From the NCBI GenBank assembly GCA_017398355.1, contig JAFQGD010000049.1:1-64000 (forward strand): a DNA stretch of 64,000 nucleotides, read 5' to 3'. Below the pieces are notes generated by a model. The model ran no database searches. It worked only from the letters and a program-made list of their open reading frames with translations, and was not told where the DNA came from. Source of the stretch: Akkermansia sp. GTDB lineage: Bacteria; Verrucomicrobiota; Verrucomicrobiia; Verrucomicrobiales; Akkermansiaceae. The translations under genes were made by a program, and so were the position numbers. This document shows positions 12,501 through 17,931 of this stretch, piece after piece (within the stretch, counting starts at the first letter, position 1; every line of letters starts with the position of its first letter).

Positions 12501-15500
12501 TCCGCATCAATGATCCGGGACAGGGAAACTACCGCATTGAAAGCATTAGCGTGGGTGAGATGAACATTGCAGCGGACATGATTTGGCAGACTGATCGTGT
12601 ATTTGCGTTTGATGGCTCTCCCACCTATGTGGATCGCTTGCATTGGGTGGCGGAATTTGCACAGGCCGGATATGTTGATTTCACGGTGACGTATAGCTCG
12701 GTGGATGTAGATGCACCTACAGTGGAATCCATTAGTGGTGTGGAAGATAAGGCTATTCTGCGAGAGGCTGTCGATTCGTTGCTTGTCACATTCAACGAAG
12801 AGGTTAACACCGAGACTTTCAATTTGTCCAACATTTCATTGAAACTGCAAAATGAAGCGGTTCACTTGGATGGTTTGACCTGGGAATGGAGTGATGACAA
12901 CAAGAGCCTGCGTATTACCAACCTTTCCAAGTATACCCAAAACGACGGTCTCTATGTACTCCAAGTTCTCAACCACAATGTGGAAGACTCCTATGGCAAT
13001 GCCGGAGACGGAGCCGGAAGACAGTTGATGTGGACAAAAGCGACGAGCAAAGTAGCGCTCAAGATGGTGGATGGATACACCGATCGCAAGTTGAATAAGC
13101 GAGTAGATACTTTGTTGGTGACATTCACAGCATCCATTGCCGAGTTTGGCACAGATGCCATCAGCATCACCCATACGGCAGCGGACGGTACGAAGACAGA
13201 AGTTGACGATTTAAGTGGCCTTACGATTAGAGTGGTGGACGATGCCAGAACTCAATTCGCCATAGAAGGGCTGGACTCCATCCAGAACTCCGGTGATGGC
13301 AACTATAGCATTACGATTAGTAGTGAGAAAGTGAAGGATACTTCCGGAAACTTTGGTACCGGATTCTTGCCGGCTGATTGGAGTTTGCACGAGGCTTTAC
13401 CTGTGGTAAAGTCTCACACATTCCTCGAATCGGAGATTGTCTTGCAAGCGATTGACACGATAGAGTTGCATTTCAGCCACGCCATAGGGAAGATGGATTT
13501 GAGCAAGGTATCGCTCTATTGCAATGGCGAAGCTTATGTCTGTGACTCACTGGATTACACCATTGATTCAAATGATACTTCCAAGGTCATCATATCCGGG
13601 ATGAGCCAGGCCTCTCCGGTAGGCAAAGCCGCTCTCGTCAATGACGGGAAGTGGCAGGTCTCTGTGGATTTGAGTGGTGTAGAAGATGCGTATGGCAATG
13701 TGGGTTCGGGCGTATACCATACAGATTGGCTTGTGGATACCACGGCTCCGGATGCGATAGTGCGCCTTACGCTCAACGGGAAGGATACGCTTGCCGTTGC
13801 GGATCGCAAGATAACCGTAGGAGCTGAATTGCCGGAGACCGGTCTACTGGTCAGCGTATATGATAAAGGGGCAACAGAGCAGGGTCTGGGGACGCTCTTG
13901 TGGTCCGGTCCGGTGGAAGAAAGTGTGTTGGAAGAACAGGTCGACTTGCTTAATGTGGGAGCTCGCGTGCTCACGATTGTAACCACTGATACCGCCGGTA
14001 ACACCACAACGAATACCTACGATGTTCTGGTGGATACGGTGGTTCTTACCGCCACCATGAACCTTGAGGATTCCTACAAAACATTGCCGGATAGCGTGCT
14101 GATTACCTTTAGCGCTCCGGCATCGGATTTGCCGCTTTCTGCCTTGAGCTTGTCGGTTGATGGTGAAACACTCTCTCTTGAGGGGGCTAGCCTCACGAAA
14201 CGGAGTGACTCCCAGTGGGAGCTTTCCGGCTTGGCGGCGTTGAGTGATGCCATCGGCACTTATGTTCTGAGCGTTGATATGAGCGCCATTTCAAAGCTTT
14301 CCTCCGGTCTGCAGGGGCAGGGTATCTATTCCCAAAGCTTTGCGTACGACCCCATTTCTGAGGTGCGCGTGGCCAACTGTGAAATTGCATCAGAATCACA
14401 GAGCCTCACGCGTTTGAGCATAAGCTTCACGGCAGATATAAACTATGAAGCTTTGCTCGGTTCCGGCTTGCTGAGAGACGCTGTACGTTTGGTCAATCAG
14501 GCAGATGGTAGTATCACCGAACTTGAGGCAAGTGGTTTCAACTACGCAGAACGCACGCTTACATGGAGCGGAGACTTGGCGTTGGACGGGGGGCGCTACG
14601 CTGTGGTGCTTGACCCGACCCTCCTCACCGCCACAAATGGTTCACCGCTTGTGGGCAATAGTGGCGCATCTGTCAATTCCCTGACGAGCTACCGTGGTGA
14701 TATGACAATGCTCGGTGTGGCAGGTGAATCATATAGCGCTCCATATGCCACCGATTGGAACAATGATGGTTATGTGGATTTGATTATCGGCGAAAAAGTG
14801 GGCAATGAAGGCAAGGTCCGCCTCTATCTCAACGATGGCAAGAATCGCTTTGTAGACTACAGCTATGTGCAGAGCAACGGTGGAGATTTGAGTGTCTCTG
14901 CCAGTGGCTGCCAAGGCATTGTGGTGGCCATGCAAGACCTGACGGGAGATGGCATTGCAGATTTGGTGGCGGGCTTGAGCGACGGCTCGGTGTACTACTA
15001 CACCGGACGCTCAGATGGTACTTTGGGTGCAGCAACGGAACTCATGGATGCAAGTATAGCCGGGAGCCGCGCCTATCCCACATTCCATGATTGGAATGGA
15101 GATGGTGTGAGTGATCTCGTCGTGGGAACCGGCTCCGGCCACGTAAAGGTGGTAATGGGAGTTCGGAATGCATCCACAGGAGCCTTGACGTTCTCAACAC
15201 CTGTTTCCATTGCTGAAATTGAGGTCCCCGGTCGCGCTGCTCCTGCCTTCGCTGATGTGAATGGCGATGGTGTATCCGATATGATTGTGGGAGCCGGTGA
15301 TGGTAGCCTCACTCTCTACTATGGGACTGACAACGGTTTCTGCAAGGTTAGCAGCTGGAAGTTGGAGGATGTCAGCTGGGAACGTACCCGCGTCTCTTTG
15401 GCGGATTTGAATGGAGATAGCACCTTGGATCTCATTGTCGGTGGTAGTACCGGTGCGGTTTATGCGGTGTATGGTTCCAAGCTTGATGGTAGCTGGAGCA

Positions 15501-17620
15501 AGGCTTTCGAAGTGAAAGCCGGAGAACTCTCTATCAAAACTACTTCCGTTGAGCACACCGGCAAGACTGCAATTCTTAGTTGGACAGTACGGAATGAGAC
15601 ACCGGAAGCCATTTACGTTGTGGAGATAGCCAATAATGCAGGCTTTGCAGATGCAAGCGTTTATGAGGTGACGGAGCGTACGCTTACTCTCAACAATTTG
15701 GCTGAAGGCACCACCTATTGGCGAGTCAGTGTAAAGGGGGCTTCCAATCCTGCGGTTGAGGGTACTATGTTCACCGTAGATACTGTGGCTCCGCTTGCCC
15801 CGATTGGTTTGGAAGCTATCTTGCAGGATGGTAAGGTCACCTTCCGTTGGGCTGCCGTGACAGATACCGGCAGTGTGAAGTATGAATTGCGCGTGAGCCA
15901 TTCTGAGGATTTCTCGTCTGCCTCCGTCATCAGCGTAGATGAACCGACAGCCTCCATGACCGGGCTCGCTGTGGGGGATTGGTTTTGGCAGGTGCGAGCC
16001 GTGGACGCAAGCGGCAATGTAGGCGCTTGGACCACGGCTGAGAAGTCCTTCTCGATTGAGGATGTGGTAACTCCGGACACGCCTGATAACGTCTATCACG
16101 CGCAGGGCTTGGTGGTATCAGAAGATGGGGAGTTGATGAGCGGGTACTGGGATGCCGACAAGACGGGACAAGGAGATTCTCTCCTCTGTTGGGCTGCATC
16201 TGCATCCAACATGCTTGCTTGGTGGCAGAATCGGTATGAGCTTCAAAACTTTACATCCCAAGACGCACCCGCTACAGCAGACTCCATCTTCCACACCTTT
16301 ACATCCAACTGGAATAATGCCAGTGGGCGCGAGAAATACGGCTTGATATGGTGGGTTTCCGGGGAAACTGAAGATGCTGCATACCAAGATTTCTACAGCA
16401 AAAACTACACCGGAGGTACAGATGTTGGTGAGTATTATGCCGCTCATTATGATGAAATCAGCACCAGCCAGCTGGTGAAAGAAGTATCCTTGACCGGAGT
16501 GAGCGCTGAACAAATAGCGATGGATTGGGCCTCCGTGTATGAATCCGGCGGTATCATGAGCGTGGGCGTCTACCGCACGATGGGCTCAGCCTCTCTTTCC
16601 GGTGGGCATACTCTCACGCTGTGGAGCTTCTCGACGGATGCTTCCGGGCGTTTGTGCAGTATGACTGTAACAGACTCGGATGATAAGACTGATGCTCTTC
16701 TTACGCTCAACCTAGTCTATAATGTGACTCAGGGGTACTACCAAATCAACCAAGCCGGCAGCTCGCTTCATGGCTATTTGCTGGGGGATTACTCCTCTTT
16801 GGGTGCCTTCCAGGCAACGGATTCTGATAACAATGAGGTTTCCAATGCTTCGGGAATTGTTCTTGAATCGACCGGAGGAGATGGCAGCTATGCTGATGCC
16901 GTGGTGAACGATTGGCTGGGCAAGGGGGATACGCAGGATTATTTCTGCATCTCTGCCACAAAGAACGGCAGCTACTCATTCAGTCTGAATGCCGGTAGTA
17001 TTGATACCGCCTTGTGGTTGAGCATTGGCACAATGAATGCTGCGGGTGATTTTGTGGTAGATCAAGATTTGCTTATCAACCCGGATTCTGCCGTGCAGGC
17101 TCTCTCCGGTGTCAATCTGAAGGCCGGTGAACAATACTACATCAGCGTAAAAGCTCATGACAACATGGAGACGACAGAGTACTCCCTCTCCGTTTCCGCC
17201 GAATGGGTGGATGAAAGCTTGGTAAGTAATAATAACAGCTTGTCCAAAGCTACGGCTTTGAGTGCCACCGGTGGCGAATCTGCAATCGAAAGCTGGGTCG
17301 GCGCGGGGGATGCCTTGGATTACTACCGCTTCGAAATGGCGGCAGACGGCCACTTACACATCAATTTGGCCGGGTTGGAGAAGAACACCAAAGTGCGCCT
17401 GCTCCAAGAGCGAGCAAACGGTGATATAACGCAGAAACTGAGCACTACAGCCAAGGTGGATAGCGGATTGGATCGCACCCTGTCATTGACAAGTGGTGTA
17501 TACTACTTAGAAATCGCCTCTTACGACATGGGATCCGGTCTCTATAATTCGACCTATGCGCTTGAATTAGAGCAGGAGGAAAATGGTACAACAAAACGCT
17601 ATACAATCGCAAACGCTTGA
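548..17620 (+). CDS. Giant (5690 aa) multidomain surface/secreted protein with an IdeS-like cysteine protease domain, probable type I secretion substrate
   Basis: No N-terminal signal peptide is visible. Modules, by approximate residue: 1-1700 beta-helix-like repeats, with three Asn-x-Trp-Gly modules (about 459, 1181, 1668) and two CSLREA-like VTNTNDxGEGSLR motifs (about 498, 1224); Ig-like segments to about 1900; CARDB-like domains (about 1912-2150); four Calx-beta-like repeats (about 2158-2573); another CARDB domain (about 2574-2690); a carboxypeptidase-regulatory-like domain (about 3005-3098); a helical, partly hydrophobic island (about 3285-3640); further Ig-like repeats; five FG-GAP/VCBS repeats with DxNxDG calcium loops (about 4737-4977); two fibronectin III domains (about 4985-5165); an IdeS/Mac-like peptidase (about 5182-5430); and two PPC-like beta domains to the end. 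The ABC exporter and HlyD-like genes downstream suggest type I secretion with a C-terminal signal. No RTX nonapeptides or LPxTG were seen. The role is inferred to be adhesion plus proteolysis. The target is unknown. Confidence 0.85.
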   Translation: MAYFDIDTTIDYLVEVFSNDGMGYCDQLYIYDATVTVIDGGSFHMQGYDPSYSTPDTYYYAYQSIYVSTDATLKSEYTEEANLIYSDCPYVAMSIDGTVDLKNAKIYLGGDDSHYHDSYSSPYFTSRIYVSGSFSMNGGSLTVEPYFYYSEYDEVRCAEDAVMTFTNVDVDAAISSAGVLCANRSTFSRKLTIQLDSGDSLSEKLLGSGNTFTQQELFYLDGYGGDFSDVWGFIGETEAENSFIAFSVGTGKTVQIGKPKAGLEHVGYCYVGGDKSAQVIINEGTPLLIGAQNINDGTTLSAHFEKNADAIRAVADSNISWVKYGGTISLQNANIDLSEAGTGSISMYSDSGFQVESGTLDFSETKLTLRGTSFLNMKNGRLLTNAEVEATSGTKISLDSVDVDGLIKISAGAHAEIVDSVISELQISLLAGDVTISGNDFSNATIKLLDANAGGKINLSGNNWGTTDREVIIARLGDYADNIYLGELEGEYTGTETFLVTNTNDAGEGSLRCALELAAAYSGTRRTEIVFDSALAGSSIHLASDLTISSTTGIVNLKDNPVSIIGGALIVESDIKLNNMALEALVLAQGVSVEGSNNVLTGGGEVLRVESPNVYLGMLELSVEQPDTAYINIDCSINNGVLGLDMLGIPYVVTQDTEILGSTQVDKGEKLVLESGVKVDWVAGDLTIAGELIIENENLTDSVTCADNHDIKVLDGGKVEWENANVDLHGGVLRLNGVGCIVNQTGGTMKGNVVLHNKSGVYTATNAVITGYVKSDTSNAADSVINLTGCHVKGDVEAYYADANIQDSQVDGEVWASRGDVVVKNSTLRGKISCDWSQSSIALENCLIDGWFDTTYLNKISGTGNVLKGDKIAESHYSELSNLTSLLSFVSEIEAENPYVELSEPLRIDSDVTMVSLSSIGAAKLEYRVDGWKDDLDSYGYVYFYDYPMSYIESGNTLTLGEGVRLNIGGGGGEVNIMVDASVDASFMDAMLKTMVGEDGYVYADSPYYTYFNFFCSNLLNGLVINGNLEADYETVQNAITAKESHVRIAVGCVNEGSLQLKNAGINLAGESSDVIVGTGSTASMTGGTFAATEGWVNYGTTILDAVEVRNNVRSSGDLTLTHTLHSADVLLEDGSTATIENTMGIGSLVLKDEVQVSSITENDFSHTTIDLSSYSGSAIDLSGNYWGADVTTLEDITARILGYSASKVIISDWLASAPERTDVVNVTNTNDSGEGSLRWAVEKAASFDGEVLPKVVFDEAISDEVIELKSDLVIPEGVNVVFHRGVAIDLSEVEKLTVKGSITAENGENVKIFTVNDSSAQGLVLIEGAANLKNIVFGERVSVGVAGSMALDGCGIAGSLFCADGAQVELNNMEINFPISNAGQASQFEMNDCDLYASLGEFTSLEGLNGSGNSVRETEILSLGTETEAFTGTTDVLNELFAEEASPTAAYVTILRLGDCTLNALQLPISYRANSGAVVDGKVSLDAGVCVSLIEGDLLVESGGISASWEGAGESTNDALRFEGDSQVITLSGESELVLKNAGLCALNSLALNVESGSVLLNHSLLSIDGLAAVVSADSSISIIGSEFAGTGLARKISILGQAELEDSNLLGVQIEVGASENFKMAGCSGLVSLSFADTPVMTVIRDNDFSTTSIDVSALGNAQIDLSGNYWGTTDKQEIIDKIIGYSEEKVILDSWLGGAAGEEFKLEGVVGKTLLSADSTTLTLNFSHAVEMESISTDSLYMLSVSGERVDFTGFRLDGTLLIAEFAPLANDGQYNIVVCNTIRSEAGQKISMQGENTLLPVTADVTPESVESIRLHDASVIQYLDVLLNGEISPDTVDLDEISLTTPSGSTLSVKSWNMPTRRILRLYVDGITEIGEYQLALPSSLADAAGNVVTDAGAEIAFVVQSADVAVVVSDAVYSATTDGSCEVSVTVQNNGNLGMEKGVLELWLTKDGKLTERSLLLYTQTIDELAANAVENLQVLLNLGKVSDLQEGEYTIVAKVSADEKYSSLVQDNVATVGSLALTYPTAADLSLKISTDAETIQPGQTLTVRLTLSNEGNENAGNVGTVILGIIPEGGNADDMLQIHSMDISTLNLVAGFSMGVDVQMTIPSDISVSGNVQLVAKLDTDVYELPGTTENNTALSEVISLAKSLGITASVESVAEGSSTKVVYVITRTGDCSEALTINLDSDQMERLGLPQTVTIAAGQRQTRVQAAVVDDADFAGDTPTTITASAGGYISSSVDLTILEDEQPTISVALEPTEVTEGKDSTLRGTVSINTVYATDVEVKLGSNFSGQIKAPATVTIKAGETAASFEAEVLNDETAEIDKEVTITAAATGFNSGAASVVVRDDDIPQVELILHTDIVSESDGYYAVNATLVRSGGSTEAITVRLQDVDGLGLILPPSIPMGAGETRVKFIIGVVDDSLANGERTGKIRGTITIDDCGCDASTSSGGGIFESTLTVQDNDSPTLSVSLSKTVLREGGQEMATLTITSNYVSDTDVVVSLEDAGLLNLPASLIIPAGSSSITCEISAKADGVTDGTQYTTITAKAEGFISGRGYMQVTDMDMPDLVIDSVSLDEHAIAGQKTTVTVTLRNQGYASSGSSVPVVLSLSDGTILGLIHTESALQAGDVVTLTAEITLPEVSGQFFVSAEVDQSDSIDELIETNNIKSSGIVSIGSGYSVSAEWVQDVLYSAGALDITGVLSAEADGLPIEGQLVNLYIYRNGILLKTLTTESAADGSFATDFQIPAGLGGVYSVKAGVYSDMSDTLDSAKVAALSTTTDSKSLQWLLDVGDSQTGTVTITNSGAVDLHGVNLQVAGLPDNISFLIDEKAVDLAVGESAVFHYTVSGESLNVGSQFSGVFLSASSDEGTCLNINGYSYVKNADADLRLSMQESAYTVNQDSVRYLEMTVTNYGGGDSGKVHITLPTGAEWLSLYSGATIENLASGESATVVLKVDATASEVALNAPQTCPIVINADNADGKKLSFDVTFVDTEMASLQVNVYDSFSLQGSGVAGMSGARASLFNAYTRELVDVVYADENGNVNFGELNGGKYYMYIDADGCYRYKANISLEPGEAKTLDAWMTNSTVEYTFTVKEKDIEEKYTLEQEVTYNTNVPDAVIVFDQEYIALPDLEFGNTYYVSFSVSNYGLTSALDFLVDLPELEHVTFTLLNPIDELPALTSQEFWLEVVVDDAPQEKGAYSIGNFVCVDALVDVRRRVCNRKTGEWEYVSTGIKTTKEYCFIKDTDSSSPGSISPDRVVHTNTPDIPNWEHIISREPAGCVCGPYISFVSEAEACVKSCLVQVQEFIDDNLTFSGILYNKALDLVKDVAFKNPLVLGTWLAGKAIWNMGADMLGKNVDWIEVSLDMGSDLPVIGTVFEWAGKIYELWQIAEQCNVELEAPALAARIENLKKQSLQMASSLMNIINSIVFSVTGIGSILRLSERMFEKFFGRDFSFAPEALSLELIKKVFQEAINFGTAFGNFTTNISAIIDQLEENTKGAVIDVEAVVEEVQVQRISEEQRLALHSMEFATTFEEGELDAIIDRWNRTIDYLDRGITSADQLEAGENTDFFTHDYMESLMKSAIADNELMLSGDKDAFFAEVEESYQSMVDEINVLNAGVCASVQLKFTQTAAMTREAFEGLFTLTNGGLQGDLTNLSFRVFVTDMNGVDVTEHFAISYYGIEGFESVVAGEGGITGAVLKANGAGEITIQYIPDRYLAAEASQQYYFGAELSYVEADTGKLREIGMAPVTMTINPSPSLELHYFLTESVYSDDPHTLAEVEAAQKGEVGLLVKNNGNGVAKNFTLSDLEAEFEANEKGLALELSMLGSSLNGGDLQQTGMSLNFGNLEGGSSSTAVWYFTTNLHGRFTDYTATYTRIDSLGDEAFVISGTDTDVSLIESITPHFLVRSFQADGDTKTDFLVNDEADAAGAADGIFFGDGSYAAVNAVLAVSSTSGELGGGSNTITLTMFVEEGWNYFRINDPGQGNYRIESISVGEMNIAADMIWQTDRVFAFDGSPTYVDRLHWVAEFAQAGYVDFTVTYSSVDVDAPTVESISGVEDKAILREAVDSLLVTFNEEVNTETFNLSNISLKLQNEAVHLDGLTWEWSDDNKSLRITNLSKYTQNDGLYVLQVLNHNVEDSYGNAGDGAGRQLMWTKATSKVALKMVDGYTDRKLNKRVDTLLVTFTASIAEFGTDAISITHTAADGTKTEVDDLSGLTIRVVDDARTQFAIEGLDSIQNSGDGNYSITISSEKVKDTSGNFGTGFLPADWSLHEALPVVKSHTFLESEIVLQAIDTIELHFSHAIGKMDLSKVSLYCNGEAYVCDSLDYTIDSNDTSKVIISGMSQASPVGKAALVNDGKWQVSVDLSGVEDAYGNVGSGVYHTDWLVDTTAPDAIVRLTLNGKDTLAVADRKITVGAELPETGLLVSVYDKGATEQGLGTLLWSGPVEESVLEEQVDLLNVGARVLTIVTTDTAGNTTTNTYDVLVDTVVLTATMNLEDSYKTLPDSVLITFSAPASDLPLSALSLSVDGETLSLEGASLTKRSDSQWELSGLAALSDAIGTYVLSVDMSAISKLSSGLQGQGIYSQSFAYDPISEVRVANCEIASESQSLTRLSISFTADINYEALLGSGLLRDAVRLVNQADGSITELEASGFNYAERTLTWSGDLALDGGRYAVVLDPTLLTATNGSPLVGNSGASVNSLTSYRGDMTMLGVAGESYSAPYATDWNNDGYVDLIIGEKVGNEGKVRLYLNDGKNRFVDYSYVQSNGGDLSVSASGCQGIVVAMQDLTGDGIADLVAGLSDGSVYYYTGRSDGTLGAATELMDASIAGSRAYPTFHDWNGDGVSDLVVGTGSGHVKVVMGVRNASTGALTFSTPVSIAEIEVPGRAAPAFADVNGDGVSDMIVGAGDGSLTLYYGTDNGFCKVSSWKLEDVSWERTRVSLADLNGDSTLDLIVGGSTGAVYAVYGSKLDGSWSKAFEVKAGELSIKTTSVEHTGKTAILSWTVRNETPEAIYVVEIANNAGFADASVYEVTERTLTLNNLAEGTTYWRVSVKGASNPAVEGTMFTVDTVAPLAPIGLEAILQDGKVTFRWAAVTDTGSVKYELRVSHSEDFSSASVISVDEPTASMTGLAVGDWFWQVRAVDASGNVGAWTTAEKSFSIEDVVTPDTPDNVYHAQGLVVSEDGELMSGYWDADKTGQGDSLLCWAASASNMLAWWQNRYELQNFTSQDAPATADSIFHTFTSNWNNASGREKYGLIWWVSGETEDAAYQDFYSKNYTGGTDVGEYYAAHYDEISTSQLVKEVSLTGVSAEQIAMDWASVYESGGIMSVGVYRTMGSASLSGGHTLTLWSFSTDASGRLCSMTVTDSDDKTDALLTLNLVYNVTQGYYQINQAGSSLHGYLLGDYSSLGAFQATDSDNNEVSNASGIVLESTGGDGSYADAVVNDWLGKGDTQDYFCISATKNGSYSFSLNAGSIDTALWLSIGTMNAAGDFVVDQDLLINPDSAVQALSGVNLKAGEQYYISVKAHDNMETTEYSLSVSAEWVDESLVSNNNSLSKATALSATGGESAIESWVGAGDALDYYRFEMAADGHLHINLAGLEKNTKVRLLQERANGDITQKLSTTAKVDSGLDRTLSLTSGVYYLEIASYDMGSGLYNSTYALELEQEENGTTKRYTIANA
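16091..16837 (+). other. IdeS/Mac-like (peptidase C66) domain inside the giant protein
   Basis: Residues about 5182-5430 of the giant protein. The segment GYWDADKTGQGDSLLCWAAS aligns with the streptococcal IdeS nucleophile region (WYDVNKT...DDLLCGAATAGNML, recalled from memory). Cys5214 takes the place of Cys94, and Lys5205 takes the place of the oxyanion-hole Lys84 with one residue fewer in the loop. The second half has GGHTLTLW and, 22 residues after His5354, TDSDD, which matches His262 and Asp284/Asp286 of IdeS with identical spacing. NMLAWW after the Cys is also shared. The full catalytic set is therefore present, so activity is plausible. Whether the substrate is an immunoglobulin cannot be read from sequence. 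Confidence 0.8.
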
Positions 17621-17634
17621 GCTAGAAAGAATAT

Positions 17635-17922
17635 ATGAAACAATATCTTTACGCCGACGGAGTGGAAAATGTGACCTTGGCCGGGGGAATGGTTCGGTTG
17701 GATTTATTCCACTTCGCCGGGCGCCCCGAACATGGACAACAGGAGATGCCCCGGGAGGTTGACCAGCAATTGGTGCTTCCACCTGCGGCGTTTATGCGCG
17801 CGTTTGAATCCATGCAGCGTTTTGTGGCGGAGTTGGAAAAATCAGGCGTAGTCAAACGCCAACCCTCGCCGGTTGAGAATGCATCGAAGGGTCGCGATGC
17901 TGTTTCCCCTAATTTTGAATAA
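17635..17922 (+). CDS. Small hypothetical protein between the giant substrate and its exporter
   Basis: This 95-residue soluble, acidic-to-neutral protein starts 14 bases after the giant gene and ends 9 bases before the ABC exporter gene, so it is surely cotranscribed. It has no signal peptide or membrane segment. The N-terminal half (YADGVENVTLAGGMVRLDLF) looks like short beta strands. The middle (LVLPPAAFMRAFESMQRFVA) looks like one amphipathic helix. The tail is polar and probably disordered. I do not recognise the family. Its fixed place in a type I secretion operon makes a chaperone, a secretion-signal partner or a regulator of the exporter the natural guesses, but none is supported by a motif. 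A weak purine stretch (AGAAAG) precedes the ATG. Confidence 0.7.
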   Translation: MKQYLYADGVENVTLAGGMVRLDLFHFAGRPEHGQQEMPREVDQQLVLPPAAFMRAFESMQRFVAELEKSGVVKRQPSPVENASKGRDAVSPNFE

Positions 17923-17931
17923 TCAAGGAAT

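Noticed and set aside
10724-12643. 639-codon open frame on the minus strand inside the giant gene
   Set aside because: It lies wholly opposite a strongly domain-supported gene, has low-complexity shadow composition and no domain or start signal.
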